This document shows, in pieces, positions 35,112 to 43,548 of a DNA stretch of 64,000 bases (positions within the stretch are counted from its first letter, which is position 1; each line of letters starts with the position of its first letter). The position numbers and the translations under genes are program-made. The notes beneath the pieces are model-generated. The model saw nothing but the letters and a program-made list of their open reading frames with translations, had not been told where the DNA came from and did no database searches. This DNA comes from Brevibacillus_H ginsengisoli (GTDB lineage: Bacteria > Bacillota > Bacilli > Brevibacillales > Brevibacillaceae), in contig NZ_JBNJQR010000008.1 of assembly GCF_050113715.1 (NCBI RefSeq), positions 62,001 through 126,000 on the forward strand, written 5' to 3'.

Positions 35112-36755
35112 TTACGCTTTCATTTGAAGAATAAAATCCTTTTTTCGCGGTTCTAAAGTAGGATTTGCGCAAAAAACATCTAGTATTGTCGTTTCTCCAG
35201 ATTGTAATGCGAGTGCAAGTTTCTGCTGAAGTTGATCAACGCTTTCTACTTTATAACTATTCAGCCCACACGCTTTTGCTAACAAGGCGAAATCGGGATT
35301 CTCCAACTCAAGTCCAAACGGGGTAAAGCCTTCAGCCTGCATTTTCACGGCCTCTAACCCCAAAATATGATTATTGGCCACTATAACCGTGACGCCTCGC
35401 GCGTATTGCTTGAGGGTCATTAATTCCGCTAGATTCATCTGTAATCCGCCATCCCCTACCAATACAACCACTTGCCGATTGGGGTGCACGATTTTAGCCG
35501 CAATCCCGGCAGGCAATCCGTATCCCATCGTACGCCACTTGCCTGAGAATATGGGAAGCTGGTTTTCAGCGCGAAACATTCGATTGAACCAAATGGTATG
35601 CTCTCCCGTATCCACGGCTATAATCGCGTCGTGCTCTACAGATTGCTGGATGATTCGAATGAGCTGTTCCGGCTTAATCCCTACTTGTGTCGCATTGATC
35701 GAACGCAGTTCCGTTTCCTGAAAGTACTCCTCGTGCAACCGCTTAATTCGCGACTGCCACTCGAAATGGTGATTATGTTGAGAGATTTGCAGCTTTCGTA
35801 GCCAAATGGGAAGCACATCCTGCAAGTTGGCAATGACTGAATGCAGGTTGCTTCCAGGATGAATGGCTTCAGGATTTTCATCCACTTGTATCAACGACAA
35901 ATGTTGCGGGATGAAGGATTTGGGAAACCATGTCGCTCCGAGGATGATTAACGTATCCGCTTCGGTTAAAGCTTGAATCGCCGCTTTGCTGCCCCCCTCA
36001 CCGATCCCACCAAGAACAAGGGGATGCCCGTCAGGAACGCATCCCTTGGCGCCTAAGGAAAGTAGAATTCCAGCCCCCAACCTTTCCGCAAAAGGAAGGA
36101 GCCATGACTGAGCTTGGCGAGCGCCGCTTCCCAGCAACACAAGCGGTTTACGCGCCTGTTTGATTGCTTCAAGTGCTCCTGACACCTCTACTCGATCCGG
36201 TTGAATATGGCGAGCACAGCGAGGCAGCTGTGCGGATAAAGACAATTCAGTAGACTTCGCTAATACATCCTTGCAAATACTAATATGGGAAACCCCTTTT
36301 CGCTCTTTGGAAGTGACGAATGCTCGTTGTAATACTTCGCCAATTTGGTCCGGATTGACCACCTCCGCTGAATAATGCGATATCGGCGCAACGATTTCTT
36401 GCTGTTGAAGATACTGCTTATAATAACTGCCGATCCACTTGGTATCTACTTGTCCGGTAATGGCGACTACCGGGACCCGATCCATATGTGCATCTGCCAA
36501 CCCATTCAGCAAATTCACAGTTCCGGGACCGCTCGTCCCGATACAAACGGCTACTTGATGGGTTAGCTTGGCTTCCGCTGAGGCCATCATGGCAGCTGCC
36601 GATTCATGTCTTGTGGTAATCAATCGGATATCCTGCTGTTTTCCCAACACGTCCAACCATGGAAAAATAGCGTCACCTGCCACTCCGTAAATCTGTTTTA
36701 CTCCCCATATGGTTAATTGCTTCGTGATGTATTCGCTCACTGTCATTGTTTGCAT
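35112..36755 (-). CDS. Thiamine-pyrophosphate enzyme, pyruvate oxidase-like (YdaP family)
   Basis: 547 residues with the three-domain POX/acetolactate synthase layout. Seen: N-terminal pyrimidine-binding domain with GAP/VAGDAIFPWLD and the catalytic Glu in TTRHESAAA (E51 region), FAD/NAD-like middle domain (about 190-325), and C-terminal PP-binding motif GDGGLQMNLAELMTLKQY ending in NNHILGLEAVK. It best resembles B. subtilis YdaP (putative pyruvate oxidase) rather than biosynthetic AlsS or IlvB; there is no regulatory subunit gene. AAGGAGA precedes the ATG. The substrate is inferred only. Confidence 0.78.
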   Translation of the reverse strand: MQTMTVSEYITKQLTIWGVKQIYGVAGDAIFPWLDVLGKQQDIRLITTRHESAAAMMASAEAKLTHQVAVCIGTSGPGTVNLLNGLADAHMDRVPVVAITGQVDTKWIGSYYKQYLQQQEIVAPISHYSAEVVNPDQIGEVLQRAFVTSKERKGVSHISICKDVLAKSTELSLSAQLPRCARHIQPDRVEVSGALEAIKQARKPLVLLGSGARQAQSWLLPFAERLGAGILLSLGAKGCVPDGHPLVLGGIGEGGSKAAIQALTEADTLIILGATWFPKSFIPQHLSLIQVDENPEAIHPGSNLHSVIANLQDVLPIWLRKLQISQHNHHFEWQSRIKRLHEEYFQETELRSINATQVGIKPEQLIRIIQQSVEHDAIIAVDTGEHTIWFNRMFRAENQLPIFSGKWRTMGYGLPAGIAAKIVHPNRQVVVLVGDGGLQMNLAELMTLKQYARGVTVIVANNHILGLEAVKMQAEGFTPFGLELENPDFALLAKACGLNSYKVESVDQLQQKLALALQSGETTILDVFCANPTLEPRKKDFILQMKA

Positions 36756-36905
36756 GCCCGTTCTCCTTTACGTAAGCTGCGATTGGGTATGTCGGTTATT
36801 ATGACCACCCTTCCAAAAATTTACTCCGCATCAAACACCTAAAAGACACCATCCAAGGACAAACTACCCTTACACCAAAATTGTGTCTAAGTAGGAGGAT
36901 TGGTG

Positions 36906-37715
36906 ATGCAAAAAAAGAAACTTGTCTTGTTGCTCTCTCTACTTCTCTGCTCCGCCCTAACCATAACGGCCGTCTTGCCTACATCCATTCAGACCTTTAG
37001 CCAAGCGATTCGTGAGGTTGGCTCATCAGGTGATGACATTATCGAGATGCAAGGGCGATTAAAGTTATTGGGGTTCTATACTGGTCCTATTGACGGGCAG
37101 TTTAGCTGGCGAAGTTACTGGGCTTTACGTAATTTTCAATATGAGTTTGGACTTCCAATCGATGGGGTTCTCGGGCCGCAGACCAAGGTGAAACTGTACA
37201 ATGCGACCACGCACTATAGACCGGGTGAGGAAGAAGGAAAAGCCGGACTTGGACAAAGAGCTGGTGCAGGAGCCGGGGTTGGTGCAGGAGCTGGAGCGGG
37301 TGCAGCCCCCGCAGCCCCCGCAGCCCCCGCTCCGAAACCAGTGAAGCACACCAGTAAAGTCTCTGATAATGACTTGAAGCTTTTGGCTAATGCTGTATAC
37401 GGTGAAGCGCGTGGAGAGCCTTACATAGGGCAGGTCGCCATTGCTGCCGTTATTATGAATCGCACACGGAATCCTGATTTCCCGGATACACCCTCAGGCG
37501 TTATTTTTGAACCAGGGGCTTTCACGGCGGTATCGGATGGTCAAATCTGGCTAACTCCGAACGAAACAGCGAAAAAAGCCGTTCAGGATGCTTTAAACGG
37601 CTGGGATCCAAGCAGTGGCGCGACTTATTACTTCAATCCTGATACGGCTACATCCGCTTGGATCTGGAGTCGTCCTCAAATTAAAAAAATCGGTCGCCAT
37701 ATTTTCTGCAGATAA
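36906..37715 (+). CDS. sleB: Spore cortex-lytic enzyme SleB
   Basis: 269 residues. A lytic transglycosylase of the spore inner membrane and coat region that breaks down cortex peptidoglycan during germination. Seen: signal peptide (1-24), peptidoglycan-binding domain (about 38-98: IIEMQGRLKLLGFYTGPIDG, YWALRNFQYEFGLP), an Ala/Gly/Pro linker (about 108-142), and the Hydrolase_2 catalytic domain with NAVYGEARGEPYIGQVAIAAV (catalytic Glu in GEARGE) and the C-terminal GRHIFCR. The usual ypeB partner does not follow. AGGAGG is 7 nt before the ATG at 36906. The linker DNA contains tandem GCAGCCCCC repeats. Confidence 0.93.
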   Translation: MQKKKLVLLLSLLLCSALTITAVLPTSIQTFSQAIREVGSSGDDIIEMQGRLKLLGFYTGPIDGQFSWRSYWALRNFQYEFGLPIDGVLGPQTKVKLYNATTHYRPGEEEGKAGLGQRAGAGAGVGAGAGAGAAPAAPAAPAPKPVKHTSKVSDNDLKLLANAVYGEARGEPYIGQVAIAAVIMNRTRNPDFPDTPSGVIFEPGAFTAVSDGQIWLTPNETAKKAVQDALNGWDPSSGATYYFNPDTATSAWIWSRPQIKKIGRHIFCR

Positions 37716-37763
37716 CGGATAGAGCTTAAAAGACTAAGTGTCGAACATGAACCGGATGAAACA

Positions 37764-37800
37764 ACAAAGAAAGGATGCCACTTGTGCATCCTTTCTTTGT
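37764..37800. terminator. Terminator between sleB and the zinc-ribbon gene
   Basis: A 15-bp perfect stem, 37764-37778 with 37786-37800 (ends ACAAAG/CTTTGT), placed between convergent genes; U-rich descending arm on either strand. Confidence 0.7.
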
Positions 37801-37833
37801 AAATCGTAAACTAGAAAACATCAGTTCATAACC

Positions 37834-38082
37834 TTAACGCTTATAATGCTCGGCCATTTTAACGAATCTTTCCTCACTCTCTGTAGTGCCACAAACCCCA
37901 CACTGAATCATGTAGGCGTCTCCACGATAAGGCTGATGAAACGTGTCTAGTTGTTCTGGCGCCAGCTCTGCAACGATTTGTCCAGTCTGAGGGTCTAAGC
38001 GGACGTACCTGGGAATTTGTTCAATCACCGTGAAACGCATGCGATTAGACTTACAGGTTGGACACATATAAGGATGCGACAT
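37834..38082 (-). CDS. Small zinc-ribbon protein, unknown function
   Basis: 82 residues. Two Cys pairs, CPTCKSNR near the N-terminus and CGVCGTTES near residue 62, form a probable zinc ribbon; the intervening segment (RYVRLDPQTGQIVAEL) is polar. AGGAGA lies 9 nt before the ATG and the gene has its own terminator. I do not recognise a named family; nucleic-acid or protein binding is only a guess from the fold. Confidence 0.65.
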   Translation of the reverse strand: MSHPYMCPTCKSNRMRFTVIEQIPRYVRLDPQTGQIVAELAPEQLDTFHQPYRGDAYMIQCGVCGTTESEERFVKMAEHYKR

Positions 38083-38245
38083 GAATCATCTCTCCTTTTC
38101 TTTTGCAAGCGATTTGTCACTAATTGATATTCTCCCAGTTTACAGTTTGGCTATTCAAACTTTTGAACGAATTACATATTTCAGATGACATTCAAATCGA
38201 GATTCGTTAGACTAAACATTGGTTGTTTTTGCTAAAGGAAATATT

Positions 38246-39307
38246 ATGTTCGAGGTGAATCAAGTGAATTTGCGTCTATTTTTTACGTTGGTAATCGCCA
38301 GCTTGCTCCTTGCCGGGGGAGCGCACTTCTTTGTAGAAAACGAACTTATCGGTTTTATTACAGCCTCTATCTCTGTTGTGATCCTTGCCGCTTGGTTAGG
38401 AAAAGCGACTGAAAGCGTCGCCTACTACGCGGGGGATCGCGTTGGCGGATTTCTCAGTGCGACTTTTGGGAACGCGGCTGAGTTGATTATCGCGTTTTTT
38501 CTCGTAAAAGAAGGCCTATTTGACATGGTGAAGGCTTCCATTACGGGCTCGATTATCGGCAATATGCTGTTGGTATTGGGGCTTAGTGTATTGCTTGGGG
38601 GACTGAAATACAAGGAGCAGAAGTTCAATGGGCTTCTGGCGGGTCATAATGCTTCCTTAATGACCCTTGCTGTCGTCGCTTTGTTTATTCCTGCGGTTTT
38701 TATGCGAGAGCTGCCCATTCCCAAAATTAATACGCTTAGCATCGTCATTGCTGTCATCTTAATCATCGCGTACATACTTTGGTTGATTTTCTCCATGATC
38801 ACCCATAAAGAATTTCTTTCCGACATCGAACCGCATGATGAGGAAGCGATCTGGTCCAAAGGAGTTTCCATCCTGATGCTGGTGTTGGCAACAATCTCAG
38901 TTGCCGTTGTTTCTGAGTGGCTCGTCCATAGTGTAGAAAGTGTCTCCAGAATGCTTGGCTGGTCTGAGATGTTTGTCGGTGCTTTTGTTATCGCGATTAT
39001 TGGCAACGCTGCCGAGCATAGTGCCGCGATTATGATGGCAATGAAAAACCGCATTGGAGCTGCCGTTGAAATTGCGATTGGCTCGAGCTTACAAATCGCA
39101 TTGTTCGTAGCCCCGACACTTGTTTTGCTTAGTTTATTGTTTGGTACTCCTATGAACATTGTCTTCTCGCCTTTTGAATTGGCGGCCATTGCGGTCGGTA
39201 CCTTCATTGCGATTTCTATTTCAAAAGACGGCGCGACTAACTGGTTCGAGGGTGTCTTGTTGCTCGCTGTCTATCTAATTCTAGGCACTGCTTTCTTCTT
39301 TGTTTAA
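38246..39307 (+). CDS. Ca2+/H+ antiporter (CaCA family, CAX/ChaA type)
   Basis: 353 residues, about eleven membrane helices. Exports cytosolic Ca2+ in exchange for protons. Seen: the two inverted alpha repeats GNAAELIIAFF (near 75-85) followed by GSIIGNMLLVLGLSVLLGG in pieces, and GNAAEHSAAIMMAMKNRIGAAVEIAIGSSLQIALF in pieces (near 262-296), with an acidic helix EPHDEEAIW between halves. B. subtilis YfkE (ChaA) is the nearest characterised type. AAAGGAA lies 7 nt before the ATG at 38246. Repeat copy 2 begins 3 nt after the stop. Confidence 0.92.
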   Translation: MFEVNQVNLRLFFTLVIASLLLAGGAHFFVENELIGFITASISVVILAAWLGKATESVAYYAGDRVGGFLSATFGNAAELIIAFFLVKEGLFDMVKASITGSIIGNMLLVLGLSVLLGGLKYKEQKFNGLLAGHNASLMTLAVVALFIPAVFMRELPIPKINTLSIVIAVILIIAYILWLIFSMITHKEFLSDIEPHDEEAIWSKGVSILMLVLATISVAVVSEWLVHSVESVSRMLGWSEMFVGAFVIAIIGNAAEHSAAIMMAMKNRIGAAVEIAIGSSLQIALFVAPTLVLLSLLFGTPMNIVFSPFELAAIAVGTFIAISISKDGATNWFEGVLLLAVYLILGTAFFFV

Positions 39308-39310
39308 GGG

Positions 39311-39575
39311 AGAAAAGACTTCGTCCCTCTATGCTCTGTTTAAGCTCACGTGTAGCATTTGCGGTCCGCTACGTTCACTTCGGAAGGGAGTCGACAAGAA
39401 AATCACTTCGTTTCTCAGTCTGATGTAAAGAATGCCGACTCTTTTCCTTCCTACGTTCACTCCGCTTTGATTCGCTTAAAATGAGCTTCGAGTGGACGAA
39501 ATCTTTTCTTAGTGGGCTTGCGCAAATGGTAGTAATGATTAATTACTTTACTTCTGTAAAGCAATTAATCATTAC
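39311..39575 (+). repeat. Structured non-coding repeat, copy 2
   Basis: Inverted repeat arms 39311-39326 (AGAAAAGACTTCGTCC) and 39494-39509 with one mismatch. Shares GCTCTGTTTAAGCTC and GCTTAAAATGAG with copy 3, and GTCCGCT, TTCACT and GACTCT..TTTCCTT blocks with copy 1. The companion hairpin has outer arms GTAATGATTAATT (39532-39544) and AATTAATCATTAC (39563-39575) around the invariant CTTTAC-TTCT-GTAAAG. Fills the 296-nt gap between the antiporter gene and ylaN. Confidence 0.8.
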
Positions 39576-39584
39576 GAAATAGGA

Positions 39585-39617
39585 ACAAAAAAAGCGAGGG
39601 AGCTTATCCCTCGCTTA
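39585..39617 (-). terminator. Terminator overlapping the 3' end of ylaN
   Basis: AGCGAGGGA (39593-39601) pairs with TCCCTCGCT (39607-39615) and is followed on the minus strand by TTTTTTTG; the stop codon lies in the hairpin. Confidence 0.8.
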
Positions 39618-39900
39618 CTTCTTGGTTAAAACAATCATGTAAATTGGCCAGTTTACGTTCGAGATTATCTAAAATCTCCCGACCCATCTCTTCTTCAATC
39701 AATCCTAACCGTACAGCGAACTCTATTTCACGAGAAAGCCCGAACATCTGGGTATCCAGAACCTCTTCATAGAGAGGGCACTGCGGCATGGTCAGGTGTT
39801 CCATCTGAACATCAATCAATTTATAAATTTTGGCCGCATCTGCTCTAAGTAACGTTAGCGCCTTATTAACTAAGTCAGGAATCCTAACCTCTGTCAACAT
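39604..39900 (-). CDS. ylaN: UPF0358 family protein YlaN
   Basis: 98 residues, unmistakable through the block VQMEHLTMPQCPLYEEVLD and TQMFGLSREIEFAVRLGL that is almost invariant in Bacilli, plus a C-terminal helix with LERKLANLHDCF. In Firmicutes YlaN has been linked to iron homeostasis through the Fur repressor. The ATG at 39900 has GGAGGG 5 nt upstream; four in-frame codons further upstream overlap that site. Monocistronic with its own terminator. Confidence 0.93.
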   Translation of the reverse strand: MLTEVRIPDLVNKALTLLRADAAKIYKLIDVQMEHLTMPQCPLYEEVLDTQMFGLSREIEFAVRLGLIEEEMGREILDNLERKLANLHDCFNQEVSEG

Positions 39901-40107
39901 TGATCCCTCCATTTGCCCATCCTTACCTACATACTACGTCATTCTTCCTCTTTTGAAAAGAGTTCAATACTCTATCATTCTACGTGGAGTGCCCCACCAT
40001 GTCAAACGGATGGAAGGAATGTCTCAGAATGTTGCCAGGAAGCAAATAAATACGCTACAATTACCAATGGCAATTCTTAGTTTATATGTGTCAGGAGGAA
40101 GTTTCTA

Positions 40108-40608
40108 ATGTCAGACGTAATCGTAATAAAAGGCGCCGTCACCTACTCCATCACATTGGATCCTAGCGTATGGATTTTTGATGAGCGGAAAATCGATTTT
40201 CAAGATTTAAGCATGATTGATGAAGATAACGATACGATTGAACAGCATGTTTATCTGCAAGGAGCAGGCTCACATTGGGACCGTGAACTTAGAGAAGGGG
40301 CAACTCCTCCCACAGAACGCCCGAGTATGCCGGAATTACGCAAATCGCTCGAAGGAGATTTCGGTATGAAGCTTTCTTTTTTCCTGAAGAATGCCCAGGT
40401 CTCTTCTGAAGCCACTATCCTGAGAGTACACCGAGAAAATGGTGAAACTGTTGACTTTTCCTTAGAAGACGCCAATCGCGCCATTTTGCAATTTGCTCAA
40501 AACGGCAAGCCGATTCGCGAAAAGGGCCCCGTCTTCTTCTATTTACCGGAGCAACTGAAAAACCATGCGCAGCCGATCGATTCCGTTGTCGCTTTTGAGT
40601 TAATTTAA
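40108..40608 (+). CDS. Conserved protein of unknown function
   Basis: 166 residues, soluble and acidic. Features: IVIKGAVTYSITLDPSVWIFDERKIDF at the start (in pieces), a polar middle, and FFYLPEQLKNHAQPID near the end. I recall similar Bacilli proteins carried as hypothetical or mis-labelled peptidyl-prolyl isomerases, but I see no isomerase motif. GTCAGGAGG precedes the ATG by 9 nt. Convergent with sda. Confidence 0.75.
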   Translation: MSDVIVIKGAVTYSITLDPSVWIFDERKIDFQDLSMIDEDNDTIEQHVYLQGAGSHWDRELREGATPPTERPSMPELRKSLEGDFGMKLSFFLKNAQVSSEATILRVHRENGETVDFSLEDANRAILQFAQNGKPIREKGPVFFYLPEQLKNHAQPIDSVVAFELI

Positions 40609-40614
40609 AGATAT

Positions 40615-40639
40615 AAAAAAAAACACCCTTTTCGGGTGG
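40615..40639 (-). terminator. Terminator of sda
   Basis: CACCC (40624-40628) pairs with GGGTG (40634-40638) with a GAAAA-type loop, followed on the minus strand by nine T residues. Confidence 0.85.
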
Positions 40640-40661
40640 GAGGTACTTCGTAGTTCAGTCA

Positions 40662-40805
40662 TCATCCGATCGAATGTGCCAGTGATTCATGCAGTTTGCG
40701 TCTTTTGATCTCCACCGATAAAAGCTCGATGAAGTCTGGATCCAAATTAAGAGAAATCGCGCGTTGATACACATCGACTAAAAGGTAATCTGTCAATTGT
40801 CTCAC
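40662..40805 (-). CDS. sda: Sporulation checkpoint protein Sda (histidine kinase inhibitor)
   Basis: A 47-residue ORF: MRQLTDYLLVDVYQRAISLN, then DPDFIELLSVEIKRRKLHE, matching the two-helix hairpin of B. subtilis Sda (MRKLSDELL start, NRDFIELIENEIKRR core). Sda blocks KinA/KinB autophosphorylation when DNA replication is disturbed, delaying Spo0A activation. GTG start with GGAGGTG 6 nt upstream. Preceded by a promoter (40835-40863) and two perfect DnaA boxes, and followed by a strong terminator. The triple-PAS kinase at 8806 is a plausible target. Confidence 0.9.
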   Translation of the reverse strand: MRQLTDYLLVDVYQRAISLNLDPDFIELLSVEIKRRKLHESLAHSIG

Positions 40806-40834
40806 ATTCGTCACCTCCAACTGGATTTGAAGTC

Positions 40835-40863
40835 ATTGTAGCACCTCCAATAGAAACGAACAA
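40835..40863 (-). promoter_or_regulatory. Promoter of sda
   Basis: Minus-strand -10 TACAAT (40835-40840) is 17 nt from -35 TTGTTC (40858-40863), about 30 nt upstream of the sda start. The proximal DnaA box begins 9 nt further upstream. Confidence 0.55.
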
Positions 40864-40871
40864 TCGTTCTG

Positions 40872-40980
40872 TTATCCACAAGAGTTGTGAGTATCATGTG
40901 ATTATCCTGTGCACAAGTTGTGTACAATTAACAAAATACCAACCAATATCATGTGGATTTCTGTATGATCATTATCCACA
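40872..40980 (+). promoter_or_regulatory. DnaA-box cluster upstream of sda
   Basis: Two perfect TTATCCACA boxes (40872-40880 and 40972-40980), same orientation, exactly 100 bp apart. Between them are degenerate matches, TGTGGATTT (40952-40960) and TGTGCACAA (40909-40917). In B. subtilis DnaA activates sda through boxes in its promoter. No coding sequence here. Confidence 0.75.
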
Positions 40981-41051
40981 GATACTCTATTTTTGTCGAA
41001 AAGATAGATGAGATTCGCCAAAAAATTACAAATCTAGCAACCGTTTAATAG

Positions 41052-41090
41052 AAAAAGCTTTCTTCCCTTGTTGGAAAGAAAGCTTTTTTT
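41052..41090. terminator. Terminator downstream of the 36-aa gene
   Basis: AAAAAGCTTTCTT (from 41053) pairs with AAGAAAGCTTTTT (to 41089), U-rich on both strands. Confidence 0.75.
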
Positions 41091-41119
41091 CCTTCTATGA
41101 AACAATCTGTCGGTTTACG

Positions 41120-41230
41120 TTAGTGAATGGAAATCGCTACAATCTCGGTGATGATAACCATACTAAAAACGAAAAAGCCCAGCGAACTTGTAACCAAAAG
41201 CATTTTGGACAGCTTATTGCGTTCTTCCAT
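41120..41230 (-). CDS. 36-residue single-pass membrane protein
   Basis: MEERNKLSKMLLVTSSLGFF begins an ORF that continues as VFSMVIITEIVAISIH. It has a charged N-terminus and one hydrophobic helix over residues 10-34. AGGAGGAGG lies 5 nt before the ATG and a terminator follows, supporting a real gene. No family recognised. Confidence 0.65.
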   Translation of the reverse strand: MEERNKLSKMLLVTSSLGFFVFSMVIITEIVAISIH

Positions 41231-41332
41231 GACTACCTCCTCCTTTTTCTATCAAGTCAATCTCGGAAGTTGCTCTACATATTCATTATACGAAAGAGCC
41301 CATGGAAAAGTTCCATAAAACTTATGGAAAAC

Positions 41333-42532
41333 TTATGGAAATTCGACCTGCATGCGAACCTTGTGCTCCATTTGATACAGATTCCACGCTACCAAAACAC
41401 CGATCAGAAAGCAAATACTCCAGGGAAGCCAAGAAAGATGTGAAGTTTTCCCCATGTCATACACCCAACCGCCTAGTGTCGTTCCAATAGAGCCGCCAAT
41501 GGCTAATGAGTAGCTATTAAAACCGTAGTAAGCTCCAATATGCTCTTTTGGCGCAAAGCGTGGCACCATATCGATCAGATAAGGCATGGAGATCATCGTA
41601 CCCAAGGCAAAAATAAACACATCCACCATCAATGCCCATAAGGAACCCGCGAACGAAAAGCAAAATAATCCGAGTCCCATGATGAAGGTTCCGATTCCGA
41701 TCAGGGTAAATCGCTGCGTATATGGCTCCAACCACTTGGTTACCTTCATCTGTAACAAAATAATCGAGATAGACACTGTTGCGAGCACAATGCCGACATA
41801 TGTTTTGGCTCCCAGCAAATCTTGTGTAAGTTGAGGAATGGCCAAAAACATCTGCATATACACATAATAAAAACCAATCAAAATGAGCGTATAGCGCAAA
41901 AACGGCTTGTCACGCAGGATCAACCTCACACTTGCACCGATACTGCCGTGGGCGTTGGTTGACTGCACTGCAGGCAATAAGAAGAAGGCGACGGCTGCGC
42001 AAACGTAATAGATACAGCCAGCGAACACTGACAACCAGAAAAAGTCCAACGTCGATAATATGATTCCGATTAATTGAGAGCCGACAATTCCGATATTGGA
42101 GAGCACATTGCGAAAAGCAAAGACGTCTTTGCGCATCTTCTCCGGAGTCAGTACGGTGAACGCTGCTGCACCAGATGGTTCAAACAACGAACCGCCCAGA
42201 CCGGACAGAATCGCGGCAACGAAAAAATGCCAGGTTTCATGGCAAAAAGCGAAAAGTAGAAAGCCAGTAGCACGGACTATCATGCCAAGCACCATTGTTC
42301 CCTTGAATCCAAACTTGTCGGAGGCTATCCCGCCAAGAAAAGCAAAGCCTTGCTGGGAGAACTGGCGAACGCCAAGCACCATCCCCGCCATCGCTACAGT
42401 CCAGGCGAAACTGCCAGTCAGATACAAAGTCAAATAAGGAATCAGCGCGTAAAAGCCAATATTCATCATGAACGAGAGAATTAAGAGCAGCTTGACAGGC
42501 GCAGGAGATTGCCGCCAAATTGAGTTTTTCAT
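41333..42532 (-). CDS. Major facilitator superfamily transporter
   Basis: 399 residues, twelve hydrophobic segments. The MFS motif A equivalent is GGIASDKFGFKGTMV near 67-80 and the C-terminal half has ITMVPRFAPKEHIGAYYGFNSY. Looks like a drug/H+ antiporter-type exporter (MdtG/YttB-like); substrate unknown. The ribosome site is weak (AGGTG 12 nt from the ATG). Divergent from a LysR regulator across 122 nt, a common regulator-exporter arrangement. Confidence 0.83.
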   Translation of the reverse strand: MKNSIWRQSPAPVKLLLILSFMMNIGFYALIPYLTLYLTGSFAWTVAMAGMVLGVRQFSQQGFAFLGGIASDKFGFKGTMVLGMIVRATGFLLFAFCHETWHFFVAAILSGLGGSLFEPSGAAAFTVLTPEKMRKDVFAFRNVLSNIGIVGSQLIGIILSTLDFFWLSVFAGCIYYVCAAVAFFLLPAVQSTNAHGSIGASVRLILRDKPFLRYTLILIGFYYVYMQMFLAIPQLTQDLLGAKTYVGIVLATVSISIILLQMKVTKWLEPYTQRFTLIGIGTFIMGLGLFCFSFAGSLWALMVDVFIFALGTMISMPYLIDMVPRFAPKEHIGAYYGFNSYSLAIGGSIGTTLGGWVYDMGKTSHLSWLPWSICFLIGVLVAWNLYQMEHKVRMQVEFP

Positions 42533-42654
42533 ATGATTCGTACACCTACAATCCTCTTAGCAGTTAAGAACTATTCTCAGGGTACAAAAAAAGGTATAAT
42601 TTGAGAAACGATCAATTTTGCTTAGAGTAATCAAAATCTTGCATAAGAGGAATC

Positions 42655-43548
42655 ATGCCAATGGACTTTGAACAATTAAAAGCCTTTTATATTCTTGCTC
42701 AAACCAAAAACTTCACGAAAGCCGCTGAAATGCTCCACCTCGTTCAATCCACGATAACCATGCGAATCAAACAGTTGGAGGAAACGGTTGGCAAACCGCT
42801 CTTTATTCGCGATAAACGATCGGTTGAGATTACACAGGCGGGTCTGGCACTTCTCCCCTATGCAGAGCGGATCTTGAAGCTTGCTCAGGAAGGGATTCAT
42901 GAGGTAGCCGCATTGGAGCCCTTCGAAGACCGTCTCACGATCGGCAGCTTGGATTCCATCTGGTCATTCATGCTGGAACCTCTTCTCAAGGAGTATCATC
43001 TACGCTATCCGCAAATCGCGATTCGCACCAAAACTGGACATTCCTCCGATGTAGTCCAATACTTGCTGGATCAGATCATCCAGATTGGCATTGTTTACAT
43101 TCCGCCTTCTCTTCCCAATTTTGAGGTGATCCCCTTTTACGATGACGAGATCGTGTTGATTGGAGCACCCGAACATCCAACTACGCTGCGCCAATCCGTG
43201 CATGTGAGCGAATTGCATACACTTCCCTTGCTGTATGTAAACTGGGGCCCTCCATTTCACGAATGGATTCTCAAATCACTCCCATTGGGCTATGTACCCA
43301 AGCTGCAGGTTGACAAGGCTATACTTGCGATTGATTTTGTCAAAATGGGATTGGGAGTCAGTCTGGTCACTCGTTCCAGTGTCAAAGACGATCTGTCTCG
43401 TGGAGAACTCAAAGAAATTGCCATTGAAGGGAGCACTCCTCCGAAACGCCCCGCCTATATCGTACTGCCGAGAGACAAAAAAAAGCGGCCCAGCGTTGAA
43501 AAGTGGCTGGGCCTGATGCGTGAATTCGGTTATACGTTTAAGTTGTAG
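42655..43548 (+). CDS. LysR-family transcriptional regulator
   Basis: 297 residues. HTH_1 at 3-62 (DFEQLKAFYILAQTKNFTKAAEMLH, QSTITMRIKQLEETVG in pieces) and a LysR substrate-binding domain (about 88-295: LTIGSLDSIWSFMLEPLL, VDKAILAIDFVKMGLGVSLVTRS in pieces). Start ATG at 42655; the ATG two codons later is equally possible. Probably regulates the divergent MFS gene and itself. Its last 11 nt overlap yaiI on the opposite strand. Confidence 0.9.
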   Translation: MPMDFEQLKAFYILAQTKNFTKAAEMLHLVQSTITMRIKQLEETVGKPLFIRDKRSVEITQAGLALLPYAERILKLAQEGIHEVAALEPFEDRLTIGSLDSIWSFMLEPLLKEYHLRYPQIAIRTKTGHSSDVVQYLLDQIIQIGIVYIPPSLPNFEVIPFYDDEIVLIGAPEHPTTLRQSVHVSELHTLPLLYVNWGPPFHEWILKSLPLGYVPKLQVDKAILAIDFVKMGLGVSLVTRSSVKDDLSRGELKEIAIEGSTPPKRPAYIVLPRDKKKRPSVEKWLGLMREFGYTFKL

